Source: an uncultured Lachnospiraceae bacterium (GTDB lineage: Bacteria; Bacillota; Clostridia; Lachnospirales; Lachnospiraceae). Taken from it: 64,000 nt of DNA. Location: the NCBI GenBank assembly GCA_947632555.1, contig CANRPU010000004.1, positions 1-64,000 on the forward strand, in the 5' to 3' direction. Below are positions 27,436 through 38,020 of the stretch, piece after piece. The notes below the pieces were generated by a model. That model saw only the letters and a list, made by a program, of their open reading frames with translations, was not told where the DNA came from and did no database searches. A program made the translations under genes and the position numbers. Positions within the stretch are counted from its first letter, which is position 1. Each line of letters begins with the position of its first letter.

Positions 27436-28972
27436 GATATTCCCTCTCTGTATTTACATTCCAGATCGGAGCTTTGTCCTTCCGCCCCGTTATGATATTC
27501 TCCACCGCCTCAAAGGCCGTCACCATGGAATGATCCATATTGTTGTATCGGTGCTGGCCGTTTCTGCCGATACAGTAGAGATTTTCACAGCGGTCCAGCC
27601 AGGCGGTCAGCTGGCCTATTTCCGCGTAAGTATCGAAATAAGCGGGATAAGCCTTCTTCACCCGTTCCCTGTGGCATGCCAGAACATCCTCTTCCCCTTT
27701 TAAGATCCCCATGTCCGCCAGTTCCTTTACCGCGAAGCCGCGGACCTCCTCTTCGCTCATGTTCCAGAAGTCATCTCCCTCACGGCAGAAATATTCCAGT
27801 CCGATAAAAACCGTTTCCTCCGGTTTCTCCACCATATAGGGGGACCAGTTGTTGAATATCTGGATCCGCCCCAGCTTCACGCCGGTATCCTGCACATAGA
27901 TCCAGCAGTCCGGAACAATATCACGCAAGGTCCGCATACGGGTTTCGTTCTTTAACCGCAGGGACTTCACCAGCAGCCCCACCGTCACGAAATCCCTGTA
28001 GGGAAGCCCTGACGCGATGCGCTTTATCTCTTCCGGTACGTCACCGCCCATTCCCGTGATCAGGTCCTTGACGGGCATACTCGAAAGCACTTCGTCCGCC
28101 TCCAGCCAGTCCGTCACCCCGTCCCGTTCATATCCTACAGCCGTTATCCTGTTTTCCTGCCGCTTCAGGGACGTGACGCGGCAGTCCAGCCGGATCTGCC
28201 CGCCTGCCTTTCTGATCTTATCCGCCACCGTTTCCCAAAGCTGCCCGGGGCCGTACTTGGGATACCGGAATTCCTCTATCAGGGAAGTTTCCACTTCCCG
28301 CTTTCTGCCCGGCAGCAGCTTGCCGAACATGTCCTTCAGGACAGCCCGGACGGACAGTCCCTTTACCCGCTGGGCTCCCCAGTCGGCCGAGATCTCCCTT
28401 GGGTGCCTGCCCCAGAGCTTTTCCGTATAGCCCTCAAAAAACATGGAGTAAAGCACCTTCCCGAAACGGTTCACATAGAAATCTTCCAGGGAAGTTTCCT
28501 CTCTTTTGCGCGCGCAGGCCGCGAGGTAACTGAAGCCGGCCTTTACGGTACAGAAAAATCCCATGTTCCGTATGGTCTGCCACTTCAGGCTGACGGGATA
28601 ATCAAAAAACTTTTTGTTGTAATAAATGCGGCTGACACGGCGGCGCAGCAGCATGACGGAATCTTCCTTTTCGGGATCAGGCCCGCCCGCTTTCCATCTG
28701 CCTTCCCGGTGCAACACCCGGTCATCATAAGCAGGCGCTCCCTGCAGGGGCAGCATTTCCTCCCACCACCGCATTACCCTCTTATCCTTGGAAAAAAACC
28801 TGTGTCCGCCGATATCCATACGATTTCCGCCGCAGTTCACGGTCCTGGAGATCCCGCCTATGGCGCGGGACTCCTCCAGGATGATCACTTCCATATCCTG
28901 CCCCCGTTTCAGCAGCTCGTAAGCCGCTGTCAGTCCCGCCGGTCCGGCTCCGATAATCACGATTCGTTTCAT
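27419..28972 (-). CDS. FAD-dependent oxidoreductase, UDP-galactopyranose mutase/protoporphyrinogen-oxidase-like
   Basis: 517 residues from ATG 28972 (GAGGGG spaced nine bases); an earlier ATG at 28990 has no ribosome site. The N-terminal [14 protein letters not shown] loop and the [12 protein letters not shown] segment bind FAD, and GGHRFFSKD resembles the substrate region of mutase-like flavoproteins. Given the operon of galE, a pyrophosphorylase and a GT-C transferase, a sugar-nucleotide or lipid-sugar isomerase/oxidoreductase is likely. It is not a canonical Glf (which is nearer 370 residues). Confidence 0.78.
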   Translation of the reverse strand: MKRIVIIGAGPAGLTAAYELLKRGQDMEVIILEESRAIGGISRTVNCGGNRMDIGGHRFFSKDKRVMRWWEEMLPLQGAPAYDDRVLHREGRWKAGGPDPEKEDSVMLLRRRVSRIYYNKKFFDYPVSLKWQTIRNMGFFCTVKAGFSYLAACARKREETSLEDFYVNRFGKVLYSMFFEGYTEKLWGRHPREISADWGAQRVKGLSVRAVLKDMFGKLLPGRKREVETSLIEEFRYPKYGPGQLWETVADKIRKAGGQIRLDCRVTSLKRQENRITAVGYERDGVTDWLEADEVLSSMPVKDLITGMGGDVPEEIKRIASGLPYRDFVTVGLLVKSLRLKNETRMRTLRDIVPDCWIYVQDTGVKLGRIQIFNNWSPYMVEKPEETVFIGLEYFCREGDDFWNMSEEEVRGFAVKELADMGILKGEEDVLACHRERVKKAYPAYFDTYAEIGQLTAWLDRCENLYCIGRNGQHRYNNMDHSMVTAFEAVENIITGRKDKAPIWNVNTEREYHEEGK

Positions 28973-29140
28973 ACCGCGACCCCTCTTCATGTTCTACTCA
29001 AATAGTACCATTACACCGCCTAAACCGTCAAGAGATTGTCATGGCAGACAAGTATATTTTATTTGGTACAGGCATATCTTGCATCAGGCGCGGAAACAAA
29101 ACACGCAATCCGCCGAATCCAGTCATCAAGGGGGATTTTT

Positions 29141-31762
29141 ATGGAACACCAGCAAACTCTGTCAGCCGCGGAAAGGGGCCGGAACGTTCTGGAAGAAGGG
29201 CACAGAAAAAACGCGTTTGAACGCTTCGCGGAACAACTGAACGACCCGCTGATCTTTATTCTCTTTATCGCGGCCGCCATTTCCCTGCTGCTGCGGGAAT
29301 ACAGCGACGCCGCCATTATCCTGGCCGTGATCCTGGTCAACGCCGTTGTGGGCGTCATCCAGGAAGGGAAAGCCCAGCGCGCTCTGGAGGCCCTGAAAGA
29401 AATGTCCAGCCCGAAAGCCCTCATTCTGCGGGATGGACAGCCTATGGAGATTCCCGCCGCCGACCTGATCACAGGGGATACCGTGCTGCTGGACGCGGGG
29501 CGCCAGGTCCCTGCCGACCTGCGGCTGACAGAAGCCCTTGGCCTGAAAATAGAGGAATCCGCCCTGACCGGCGAATCCCTTCCCGTGGAAAAGGATATCG
29601 CGGAGCACAATCAAGCCTATATGTCCACCAACGTCACCTGCGGACGGGGGACCGGTAAAGTCACCGCCATCGGCATGGATACCGAGATCGGCAGGATCGC
29701 GCGGCTGATCAACGAAGCGCCTTCGGAAAGCACGCCCCTGCAGAAACGCCTGGGAGATCTGGGCAAGGTGCTGAGCATCGTTTCCCTGCTGCTCTGCGCC
29801 CTGCTCTTCGGCATCGCCCTGCTGCAGAAGCGGGACATCATCGAGATGCTCATTACCGCCATTTCCCTGGCCGTTGCCGCGGTCCCGGAAGGCCTTCCCG
29901 CCATCGTCACCATGGTCCTCGCCCTGAGCGTTTCCCGCATGGTGAAAGTGGGCACCATCATCAAAAAACTGCCCAGCGTAGAAACGCTTGGCTGCGTGAG
30001 CGTCATCTGCTCCGATAAGACCGGCACTCTGACACAGAACCGGATGACCGTTACGGAATGCTATACGGAGGGGCGCGTCTGCCCCGTGGAAGACTTAAAC
30101 CGGGAGAAAAACCGCTGTTTCCTGGAAGGCTTTGCCCTGTGCAACGACGCGGTGCTGGCGGAAGAGGAGCCTTCCTCCGCGCCCCTGCGGGCAGCGGAAG
30201 CGGCCCTTACAGCCTCCGTGGGGGACCCCACGGAACTGGCGCTGCTGCATATGGCCGCCCGTTTTCACGTTTACCGCCCGCTTTTGGAAAGCCGCTTCCC
30301 CAGAGTGGGAGAGATCGCCTTCGATTCCGGGCGCAAAATGATGACCACCCTGCACAAGCAGGGCGGCACCTTCCTCTCCTATACCAAGGGCTCGCCGGAC
30401 GAGATCATCAGCCGCTGCCGCCGCATCTGGAAAGACGGGCGGGCGCTGCCCATGACGCCCGCCCATAAAAAGGCCATCTATGACGCCGTTTCCGCCCTTT
30501 CTTCCAAAGCCCTGCGCGTTCTGGCTCTCGGAATGCGCGCCGGTGACAAAACGCCCGTGGAAAAAGATCTGATCTTTCTGGGGCTGGCCGGCATGAAGGA
30601 TCCCGTCCGCCCGGAAGCCAGGGAAGCGGTGGAAGCCTGCCGCGCCGCCGGCGTGCGCACCGTTATGATCACCGGGGACAGGGCGGATACCGCCTGCGCC
30701 ATCGCGAAAGAACTCTCCATCGCGGAAGGCCCCTCCCAGTGCGTGACCGGGGCGGCCTTAAACTCCATGTCGGAAGCGGAGCTGTCCTCACTCCTTCCCG
30801 ACATCCGGGTCTTCGCCCAGGTTTCCCCTGAGCACAAGACCAAGATCGTGGCCGCTTTTAAATCCGCGGGACATGTGGTGGCCATGACCGGGGACGGCGT
30901 CAACGACGCGCCCTCGCTGAAATCCGCGGATGTGGGGATCGCCATGGGCATGGCCGGCACGGACGTGGCCAAAAACGCCTCCGACATTATCCTGACCGAC
31001 GATAATTTTTCCACTATCGTGAAAGCCGTGGAACAGGGCCGCAGCATCTACGCCAATATCAAAAAAGCAGTCCTCTTCCTGCTTTCTTCCAATTTTGGGG
31101 AGATCATCACCATGCTGGCCACCATTCTGGCGGGATTGGCCTCCCCCCTGAAGCCCAGCCATATCCTGTGGATCAACCTGATCACGGATTCCCTTCCCGC
31201 TCTGGCGCTGGGTACCGACGTCAGCGACACTTCTCACTTCATGAAGCGGCCGCCCCGCCCCAAAAATGAGCACCTGTTCGCGGAAGGGGGCCTGGCCTGC
31301 ACCCTGCTTTACGGTATCCTGATCGCCCTGATCAGCATAGGCGCCTACCTGTTTCTGCCCGTCCGGCTGCTGCTGCGAAACGGCCTGCCCGTTACCATGG
31401 AAAACCTGCGGCGCCTCCTGGAAGTGCCGGAACTGCTCACGCGTTCCCAGACCTACGCCTTTACCGCGCTGGGCATGTCCCAGCTTTTTCACGCCATCGG
31501 CATGCGGGACGTGGACTGCTCCCTGTTCCGAATGAACCACCTTGCCAACAAACTGATGGCCGCCGCCTTTCTCATCGGCCTGGGCCTGCAGCTCCTGGTG
31601 ACCGGCGTTCCCTATTTTACCGCTGTCTTCGGCACCTGCCTGCTCACACCCGCGGACTGGCGCCTGCTGCTTGCCCTCTCCGCCCTGCCCATGGCGATGC
31701 ACGAACTGGTGCTTATCTTTCGGAAGGCAGGCAGGAAAGAGCCAGCTGTATACAGCCCATGA
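29141..31762 (+). CDS. P-type Ca2+-transporting ATPase (P2A)
   Basis: 873 residues from ATG 29141 (AAGGGGGA); a longer frame from 29036 lacks a ribosome site. The N-domain start (AAERGRNVLEEGHRKN), TGES loop, phosphorylated Asp292 in SDKTGTLTQN, GDGVNDAPSL hinge and about ten membrane segments are present. PEGLP in TM4 and the NLITDSLPALALG segment in TM6 match calcium pumps of the PacL/SERCA type. The protein should export Ca2+ from the cell. The last 50 bp overlap the converging ROK gene. Confidence 0.93.
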   Translation: MEHQQTLSAAERGRNVLEEGHRKNAFERFAEQLNDPLIFILFIAAAISLLLREYSDAAIILAVILVNAVVGVIQEGKAQRALEALKEMSSPKALILRDGQPMEIPAADLITGDTVLLDAGRQVPADLRLTEALGLKIEESALTGESLPVEKDIAEHNQAYMSTNVTCGRGTGKVTAIGMDTEIGRIARLINEAPSESTPLQKRLGDLGKVLSIVSLLLCALLFGIALLQKRDIIEMLITAISLAVAAVPEGLPAIVTMVLALSVSRMVKVGTIIKKLPSVETLGCVSVICSDKTGTLTQNRMTVTECYTEGRVCPVEDLNREKNRCFLEGFALCNDAVLAEEEPSSAPLRAAEAALTASVGDPTELALLHMAARFHVYRPLLESRFPRVGEIAFDSGRKMMTTLHKQGGTFLSYTKGSPDEIISRCRRIWKDGRALPMTPAHKKAIYDAVSALSSKALRVLALGMRAGDKTPVEKDLIFLGLAGMKDPVRPEAREAVEACRAAGVRTVMITGDRADTACAIAKELSIAEGPSQCVTGAALNSMSEAELSSLLPDIRVFAQVSPEHKTKIVAAFKSAGHVVAMTGDGVNDAPSLKSADVGIAMGMAGTDVAKNASDIILTDDNFSTIVKAVEQGRSIYANIKKAVLFLLSSNFGEIITMLATILAGLASPLKPSHILWINLITDSLPALALGTDVSDTSHFMKRPPRPKNEHLFAEGGLACTLLYGILIALISIGAYLFLPVRLLLRNGLPVTMENLRRLLEVPELLTRSQTYAFTALGMSQLFHAIGMRDVDCSLFRMNHLANKLMAAAFLIGLGLQLLVTGVPYFTAVFGTCLLTPADWRLLLALSALPMAMHELVLIFRKAGRKEPAVYSP

Positions 31763-32591
31763 CAGCCTGGTTATCCGCCAGGCTGGCCCCTGTGATATAG
31801 CTCTCCATATCCTCCAGCCGCGGCGTTTTGACATACCCGGCCATCAGCTCCGTGAATTTTTCCCTGACAAGGGGCAGCAGCGCCGGCTGCTTCATCACGC
31901 CGCCGCCCAGCACGATCCGTTCCGGAGAGAGGATCATGGTATAATTGACGCAGGCCTGAGCAATATAGTAAGCCTCGATCTCCCATACCTTTTTCTCTCC
32001 GGCCAGCAGGGCTCCGGCCTTTCCCCAGCGCTTTTCCAGGGAAGGGCCTCCGGCAAGTCCTTCCAGACAGTCCCCGTGAAAAGGACAGCATCCCGCGAAC
32101 GTATCCTCGGCATGGCGCCTGATCAGGATATGCCCGGCCTCCGGATGCATCATGCCGTGGAGCAGTCTGCCCTCCGAATAAACGCCTACGCCGATGCCTG
32201 TGCCCACCGTGATATAAATGCTGTTCTTCAATCCCCTGGTGATCCCGAACGTGGCCTCGCCCAGAGCGGCGGCATTCACGTCCGTATCAAAGCCCACGGG
32301 ACAGCGCAGCCTTTCTTCAAAGGCTTTCACAATATTGTAATTCTGCCACGCCAGCTTCGGCGTGGAGGTAATGTATCCGTAAGCGGGGCTGTCCCTGCGG
32401 GGATCTATGGGCCCAAAGCAGCCGATCCCCAGCGCCTCCACCTTTTCTCTCTCAAAAAAATCCAGCATATCCGGCATGGTGTCCGCGGGCGTCTTCGTAG
32501 GGAATACTTCCCTCTTAAAGATCTCCCCCGACTCGTTTCCCACCGCGCACACCATTTTGGTCCCGCCGGCTTCCAGCGCTCCGATCCTCAT
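31713..32591 (-). CDS. ROK-family sugar kinase, fructokinase-like
   Basis: 292 residues from ATG 32591 (GGAAGGAG seven bases upstream; an ATG six bases earlier, 32597, is also possible). It has the GALEAGGTK phosphate loop, DTDVNAAALGE, VGTGIGVG and the ROK zinc site spread over HILIRRH and the CCPFHGDC cluster. The close likeness to Bacillus GmuE-type fructokinases suggests fructose as substrate; this is not proven. Last gene of the long operon; its end overlaps the ATPase gene on the other strand. Confidence 0.88.
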   Translation of the reverse strand: MRIGALEAGGTKMVCAVGNESGEIFKREVFPTKTPADTMPDMLDFFEREKVEALGIGCFGPIDPRRDSPAYGYITSTPKLAWQNYNIVKAFEERLRCPVGFDTDVNAAALGEATFGITRGLKNSIYITVGTGIGVGVYSEGRLLHGMMHPEAGHILIRRHAEDTFAGCCPFHGDCLEGLAGGPSLEKRWGKAGALLAGEKKVWEIEAYYIAQACVNYTMILSPERIVLGGGVMKQPALLPLVREKFTELMAGYVKTPRLEDMESYITGASLADNQAVMGCIQLALSCLPSER

Positions 32592-32609
32592 AACCATTCT
32601 CCTTCCTTT

Positions 32610-34430
32610 TTACGCCAGTTCGGCGATCTCATGATACAGGTCCGCGTACCGTCCTCCCAGCGCCAGCAGTTCCTCGTGGCTGCCCCGTTCTATCACGCGC
32701 CCGTGCTCCAGTACCATAATGGCGTTGGATTTGCGCACGGTGGAAAGCCGGTGGGCAATGACAAAAGTGGTGCGGTCCTTCATAATGGCATCCATGCCTT
32801 CCTCAATATGTTTTTCCGTTCTGGTATCCACGGAGCTGGTCGCTTCGTCCAGGATCAGGATAGGCGCTCTGGAAACCGCCGCCCTGGCGATGTTTAACAG
32901 CTGGCGCTGTCCCTGGGAAAGGTTGGCGCCGTCGTGTTCCAGCACGGTATCGTATCCGTTCTTCAGATGCAGGATAAACGAATGGGCGGAAGCCACTTTC
33001 GCCGCCTCCTCCACCTCCTCGTCCGTGGCGTCCAGCCTGCCGTAGCGGATGTTTTCCCGCACAGTGCCCGTAAACAAATGGGTATCCTGCAGCACCATGG
33101 CGATATTGCCGCGCAGGATCCCCCTTGGGATCTTTTCAATGGGTATGCCGTCAATGGTGATGCTTCCCTCCTGAATATCGTAAAAACGGGAAAGCAGATT
33201 GGTGACCGTGGTCTTGCCCGCTCCCGTAGACCCCACGAACGCGATCTTCTGGCCCGGCTTCGCGTAGAGGGAAATGTCATGCAGCACGGTCACTTCCGGC
33301 GTATAGCCGAAGCTTACGTGATCCAGCACAATATGTCCCTTGATCTCTCCGATCTCGGCGCAGTCCTCCCCGTCCCGCTCGGGCTCGCAGTCCATCACCT
33401 CAAATACTCTCTCCGCTCCGGCCAGGGCCGCGAACACCGTGTTCATCTGCATGGAGATCTCGTTGATAGGACGGTTAAATCTCCGGGTATAGTTTAAGGA
33501 TACGGTCAGCCCTCCAAGGTCAAAGCCTCTCCTGACCACCAGCAGGGCCCCTACACAGGCGGTAAGCGCGTAGGTCATGTTGCAGAGCTGATGCGTGACC
33601 GGTCCCATGATGCCGGCTCTGAACTGCGCCTTGATCTGCGCGTCGCGAAGTTCTCTGTTTAAGCCGGCGAATTCCGCCATGGCGGCGTCCTCGTGGTTAA
33701 AGACCTTCACCACCTTCTGTCCGCTGACCGTTTCCTGAACAAATCCGTTCAGCGTGCCCAGGGTCTTCTGCTGCCTGGCGTAGGCGCCCCGCCCCTTCTT
33801 GATGATCAGCTTGCTGATCCAGGTGAGCACCGGCGTCATGACCAGGGTGATCCCTCCCAGGATGGGATTGGTATAGAGCATCAGCGCGATCGTTCCCACG
33901 ATGGTGACCGCGCCGGAAAGGATCTGGATCAGCGTGGTGTTCAGCATTTCCCCCACCGTATCCACGTCGTTGGTAAAACGGCTCATGATATCTCCCGTGG
34001 CATGGTCATCAAAATAGCGGATGGGAAGGGTCTGCAGCTTGCCGAACAGGTCCCCGCGCATTCTTTCCAGGGAGCGCTGGGACACGCTGAGCATCAGGCG
34101 GCTCTGCAGCCACTGGCTGAGGACCTCCATTCCGTATACCAGCGCCAGAAACAAAAGCGCCGCGGCCAGCCCGGAGATACGCGCTTCCACGTTCCCGTCC
34201 TCCGGATCATAGTAGATAAACCGGTTGATGACGGGCCTGAGCAGGTAGGAAACCGCCAGAGAGGCCGCGGTATAGACCACGGTACACGTCATCGCCAGGA
34301 TAAACAGTTTTTTCTCATGGGACAGATAACGCATCAGCCTCAGCACCGTCTGTTTCATGTCCTTCGGCCTGCCGCTCATCTGCAGGCTCCTGTCCCTGCT
34401 TCCCCTGGAGCCTACGCTCATCTCATTCAT
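32610..34430 (-). CDS. ABC exporter half-transporter, second subunit
   Basis: 606 residues from ATG 34430; the longer frame to 34586 reads through the upstream gene. A six-helix exporter domain (about 25-340) precedes the ATPase domain with GSTGAGKTTV, the LSQGQRQLLNIARA signature, LILDEATSSVDT and AHRLSTV. Its start overlaps the stop of the other ABC gene by 8 bp, typical of heterodimeric multidrug exporters such as LmrCD and BmrCD. Here the second ATPase has a full set of catalytic motifs. Confidence 0.92.
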   Translation of the reverse strand: MNEMSVGSRGSRDRSLQMSGRPKDMKQTVLRLMRYLSHEKKLFILAMTCTVVYTAASLAVSYLLRPVINRFIYYDPEDGNVEARISGLAAALLFLALVYGMEVLSQWLQSRLMLSVSQRSLERMRGDLFGKLQTLPIRYFDDHATGDIMSRFTNDVDTVGEMLNTTLIQILSGAVTIVGTIALMLYTNPILGGITLVMTPVLTWISKLIIKKGRGAYARQQKTLGTLNGFVQETVSGQKVVKVFNHEDAAMAEFAGLNRELRDAQIKAQFRAGIMGPVTHQLCNMTYALTACVGALLVVRRGFDLGGLTVSLNYTRRFNRPINEISMQMNTVFAALAGAERVFEVMDCEPERDGEDCAEIGEIKGHIVLDHVSFGYTPEVTVLHDISLYAKPGQKIAFVGSTGAGKTTVTNLLSRFYDIQEGSITIDGIPIEKIPRGILRGNIAMVLQDTHLFTGTVRENIRYGRLDATDEEVEEAAKVASAHSFILHLKNGYDTVLEHDGANLSQGQRQLLNIARAAVSRAPILILDEATSSVDTRTEKHIEEGMDAIMKDRTTFVIAHRLSTVRKSNAIMVLEHGRVIERGSHEELLALGGRYADLYHEIAELA

Positions 34431-36162
34431 CCGCTTCCTCCTCCCTGTCCGTCTGCGAATCATAAATTTCCCGATAAGGCGCGCAAGAGGCCAGCAGCTC
34501 CTCATGGGTGCCCACCCCTGCCACTTCTCCCGCATCCAGCACGATGATCTTGTCCGCATCCCTGACGGAGCTGATGCGCTGGGCAATGATCAGTTTGGTC
34601 ATGCCCGCCAGGTCTTCCTTAAAAGCCCTGCGGATACGGGCGTCGGTAGCCATATCCACCGCGCTGGTGGAATCGTCCAGGATCAGGATCCTGGGATTCT
34701 TTAACAGCGCTCTGGCAATGCAGAGCCTTTGCCTCTGGCCGCCGGACAGGTTGGATCCTCCCTGTTCCAGCACCGTTTCGTAACCGTCGGGAAAAGAAAG
34801 GATAAAATCATCCGCCTGGGCAATCCTGCAGGCCCGGCGCAGTTCTTCCTCCTTCGCGTCCTCCCTGCCCCAGCGCAGATTGTCGGCAATGGTGCCGGAA
34901 AACAGGGTATTTTTCTGCAATACCACGGCCACGCCCTCCCGCAGGTGCCGCAGGGAAAGCTCCCGTACATCCGTACCGTCCACCAGCACCCGGCCCGTGT
35001 CCACATCGTAGAGCCTGGGGATCAGGGAAACCAGCGTGGTCTTGCCGCTGCCGGTAGAGCCCACGATCCCCACCGTTTCCCCCGCCTTCACGGAAAAGCT
35101 GACATTTTTCAGGACGCTTTCCGCGTTTTCTTTAAAGTAGCGGAAGCTTACCCCTTCAAAGGCGATCTCCCCCTTTGTGATCTCCTGTTCAGGGCAGGAT
35201 GCCCCTTCGTCGGTCAGGGCGATCTCCGCGTTCAGCACCTCGGAAATACGCCTGTCGGAAGCCGCCGCTCTGGTGCCCTGCAGGAAAATATTGGCCAGGA
35301 AATCCAGCGCGACCAGGATCTGGGACAGATAGGTGATAAACGCGGTCAAGGTGCCGATCTCCATATCCCCCACCATGATCTGCCGGCCGGCGGTCCAGAC
35401 CACCGCCAGCGTGGTCACGCTGACGGCCAGTGTGGAAAGAGGCTGCAGCAGGAGCATCATCTTCAGCGCGGAAACGCTCTTTTTCACCAGTTCCCCGTTC
35501 ACCTTCCGGAATTTTTCTTTTTCAAATTCTTCCCTGACAAAAGACTTGATCACATATTCGTTGGTAATGGTTTCATTGATGCTGTTGTTCAGATTGTCCA
35601 GCTTTTTCTGCATCGCGGTATAGCGCGGTGAGGCGGTCCTGATGATGGCGGCAATGGCCAGCGCCAGCAGGGGCACCACGATACAGAGGATCATGGCCAG
35701 ACGGCGGTTCAGCAAAAAAGACATGCCAAAAGCGCCCAGCAGCATGACTGGGCTTCTGAACACCCCTCGCAGCAGGGATTGGGCAAAGGTCTGTATCTGG
35801 TTGACATCGTTGGTGATCCTGGTGATCAGCGAACCTGTGGAAAAATCATCTATGTTTGAGAAAGAAAACTCCTGAATCCTGGAAAAAGCCTTCCGGCGCA
35901 CATCCGCCGCCAGATACGCCGCGCCTTTGATGGCAAAATGGGCGCCCAGCACACCCGCGGCCAGCATCCCGGCGGCGATCAACAGCATATATACGCCGTT
36001 TTGCACAATATACGCGGTATCGCCCACCGCGGCGCCCTTATCTATGATATTGGCGTTGATGAAGGGCAGGATAAATTCCCCTGCCGCCTCCAGCACCATA
36101 AAAAACGGTCCTAACAGAAAGCAGTAAAAATACCGCTTTACCGTATCCTTATACTTGCTCAT
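34423..36162 (-). CDS. ABC exporter half-transporter, first subunit
   Basis: 579 residues with an N-terminal exporter membrane domain (about 15-320) and an ATPase with GSTGSGKTTLVSL, LSGGQRQRLCIARA and ILILDDSTSAVD, followed by AQRISSVRDAD. The Walker B is followed by Asp (LDDST), not the catalytic Glu, a degenerate site that is usual for one subunit of heterodimeric exporters. The switch H-loop position is Gln (AQRI), also typical. So the active pair is this protein with its downstream partner. Confidence 0.92.
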   Translation of the reverse strand: MSKYKDTVKRYFYCFLLGPFFMVLEAAGEFILPFINANIIDKGAAVGDTAYIVQNGVYMLLIAAGMLAAGVLGAHFAIKGAAYLAADVRRKAFSRIQEFSFSNIDDFSTGSLITRITNDVNQIQTFAQSLLRGVFRSPVMLLGAFGMSFLLNRRLAMILCIVVPLLALAIAAIIRTASPRYTAMQKKLDNLNNSINETITNEYVIKSFVREEFEKEKFRKVNGELVKKSVSALKMMLLLQPLSTLAVSVTTLAVVWTAGRQIMVGDMEIGTLTAFITYLSQILVALDFLANIFLQGTRAAASDRRISEVLNAEIALTDEGASCPEQEITKGEIAFEGVSFRYFKENAESVLKNVSFSVKAGETVGIVGSTGSGKTTLVSLIPRLYDVDTGRVLVDGTDVRELSLRHLREGVAVVLQKNTLFSGTIADNLRWGREDAKEEELRRACRIAQADDFILSFPDGYETVLEQGGSNLSGGQRQRLCIARALLKNPRILILDDSTSAVDMATDARIRRAFKEDLAGMTKLIIAQRISSVRDADKIIVLDAGEVAGVGTHEELLASCAPYREIYDSQTDREEEADE

Positions 36163-36166
36163 CGCT

Positions 36167-38020
36167 TCAGTCCTCCGCTATCACGATCAGATAGTCTTCC
36201 GGTTCATAGACCACCCTCTCCGATTTCAGCGGATTGGTCACGATAGAAGTCTTTCCGTCCCGCACCTGTTTATAGCCTACCGCGATCTCGCCCTTTCTGG
36301 AGGCGCTTTCCGTAACCGTATAAAAATTCACCGGCACGCCGGTACGGACATAATCGCCCGCCGGTTTCATGTACAGCTCCGAGCCTTCCTCGTCCAGAAT
36401 GTCCTCGAACAGAGCCTGGAGCTCCCGGTTTTCCGCCACCTGCGTCATGATCAGATTGACGATGTTGGAACCTATCACCAGATCCTCCACTCTGATCTGC
36501 GCCGCCAGCCGCTGGTTGTCGCTCTTTTTCATTTCACTGGTAATGGTAAAATGCTTGTGACCCTTTTCGGAAATATTCCGCAGGAAGATCAGCTGCAGCA
36601 GCGTCCTGGCGTCGGAAACCTCCGGCTCCAGTCCGTCGCTGCTCAGGATCAGCACATCGTCCGCGCCGTCCGCCAGCAGCTCCTCCAGCAGCGCGGGATC
36701 CACCCCTTCGCTTTCTTTCCACTGAATTATGATATTCCGGTAGGAAGCCTCATCCAGCTCCATCCTCTGCTCCGCCACTATCTTCACCACAGAGCCTCTC
36801 GCCACATAGCAGTCATACTCCGCGAGAATCAGGGGCAGCATACTGTTGACGCCCAGTATCAAAAGGGTTTCCGGCAGGAGCGCCCGGCCTTCTCCCTCCG
36901 CCACGATCAGGTCTTCCTCCACGGCGGCCTCCTGCGCCCCCAGCGTGAAGGAGCCGTCATCTTCCTCCAGCAGAATGACCTCGTCACCCTCCCGGAGCAC
37001 CGTGTCCATGGGCGGATTCATATGCGGGCCGTCCTCCCTGCGGATGCCGAATACCACCGCTTTGGGAAACAGGTTCAGAAGTTCTTTTAACGTCCTGCCG
37101 TACAGCTGCGGGATCTTTTCAAAATACAGTTCGTCCCCGTCGTAGTCAAACAGCTCTATCAGCACGTTGGAAAGCCCGGGCTGCCTGCAGGTATGCGCGA
37201 TGATACGGGAAACCGCGTCGCTGACATAGATGATCTCCGCCCTGCCTTCCCCGGCGATCCTGGCCGCCTCCACATTCTGCTCGCTGGTCACGGCCGCCGT
37301 TATATACAGATCTTCCCTGTAGAGATCCTTCCCTTTTAAGAACGCCGCCAGCGACAGGATCACTTTGATGGTTTCCGCATCGTCATAGAGATTGATGATC
37401 ACGGAACGGCTCCTGTCCACCGCGCATCTTTCCAGTATATGAGCCTGGGTGAGCGGGCCGCTCCTGCAGATCACGCGGGTGGTCTTAAAATCCTTGATAT
37501 GGGCGGCGATCTCCTCTTCCATAAATTCTTTTTCCTGCACCCCGGCCACCACGATACAGCCGTTTTTGTGGTTGGAATTGGCCTCTATCAGCTCGTTCAG
37601 CAGCGTATAAACATTGTCGTTGAAACCCAGGATAACGGTATGGCCTTCCTCCAGCACCCTGGACGTGCCTTTTCTGAGCCGCTTCAGCTTTTCCTCAAAG
37701 CCGGTGGTGATGATACCGATCAGTACGCTGGTCACCAGAATGCCGTAAAGGGTCATCACGGACAGGATCGCGATAAACACCAGGTTGTCCGTTTCATTGC
37801 CCGCCAGCGTACCGGGGTCCAGGGTATGCATCAGACTGACCCAGACCATTTTCGCGTAGCTTCCGTCCTTCCCCGACAGTACCGCCGCCAGTCCGGCTAT
37901 TCCCACCACGATGATCGTTATGCCCATCAGCAGGCCGATCAGCGCCACGGTCCCCCTGGACATGATATTGTCAAATTCGTACTGCAGCCGCTCCTTAAGG
38001 GTTCGTTTGTTCTTTTTCAT
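36167..38020 (-). CDS. CASTOR/POLLUX-like ion channel with RCK domains
   Basis: 617 residues. Two membrane segments (about 22-48 and 80-110) bracket a pore-helix region (WVSLMHTLDPGTL). The rest is a large cytoplasmic part with Rossmann-like RCK units (GHTVILGFNDNVYTLLNEL). This is the pattern of bacterial relatives of the plant CASTOR/POLLUX channels. In plants these are Ca2+-gated channels; the bacterial ion is not known here. It overlaps the HD-GYP gene by 26 bp and the ABC gene follows by 4 bp. Confidence 0.85.
   Translation of the reverse strand: MKKNKRTLKERLQYEFDNIMSRGTVALIGLLMGITIIVVGIAGLAAVLSGKDGSYAKMVWVSLMHTLDPGTLAGNETDNLVFIAILSVMTLYGILVTSVLIGIITTGFEEKLKRLRKGTSRVLEEGHTVILGFNDNVYTLLNELIEANSNHKNGCIVVAGVQEKEFMEEEIAAHIKDFKTTRVICRSGPLTQAHILERCAVDRSRSVIINLYDDAETIKVILSLAAFLKGKDLYREDLYITAAVTSEQNVEAARIAGEGRAEIIYVSDAVSRIIAHTCRQPGLSNVLIELFDYDGDELYFEKIPQLYGRTLKELLNLFPKAVVFGIRREDGPHMNPPMDTVLREGDEVILLEEDDGSFTLGAQEAAVEEDLIVAEGEGRALLPETLLILGVNSMLPLILAEYDCYVARGSVVKIVAEQRMELDEASYRNIIIQWKESEGVDPALLEELLADGADDVLILSSDGLEPEVSDARTLLQLIFLRNISEKGHKHFTITSEMKKSDNQRLAAQIRVEDLVIGSNIVNLIMTQVAENRELQALFEDILDEEGSELYMKPAGDYVRTGVPVNFYTVTESASRKGEIAVGYKQVRDGKTSIVTNPLKSERVVYEPEDYLIVIAED

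Noticed and set aside
25939..27495. 518-residue plus-strand frame opposite the GT-C transferase
   Set aside because: Low-complexity, His/Gln/Arg-rich translation of the opposite strand; no start signal and no motif.
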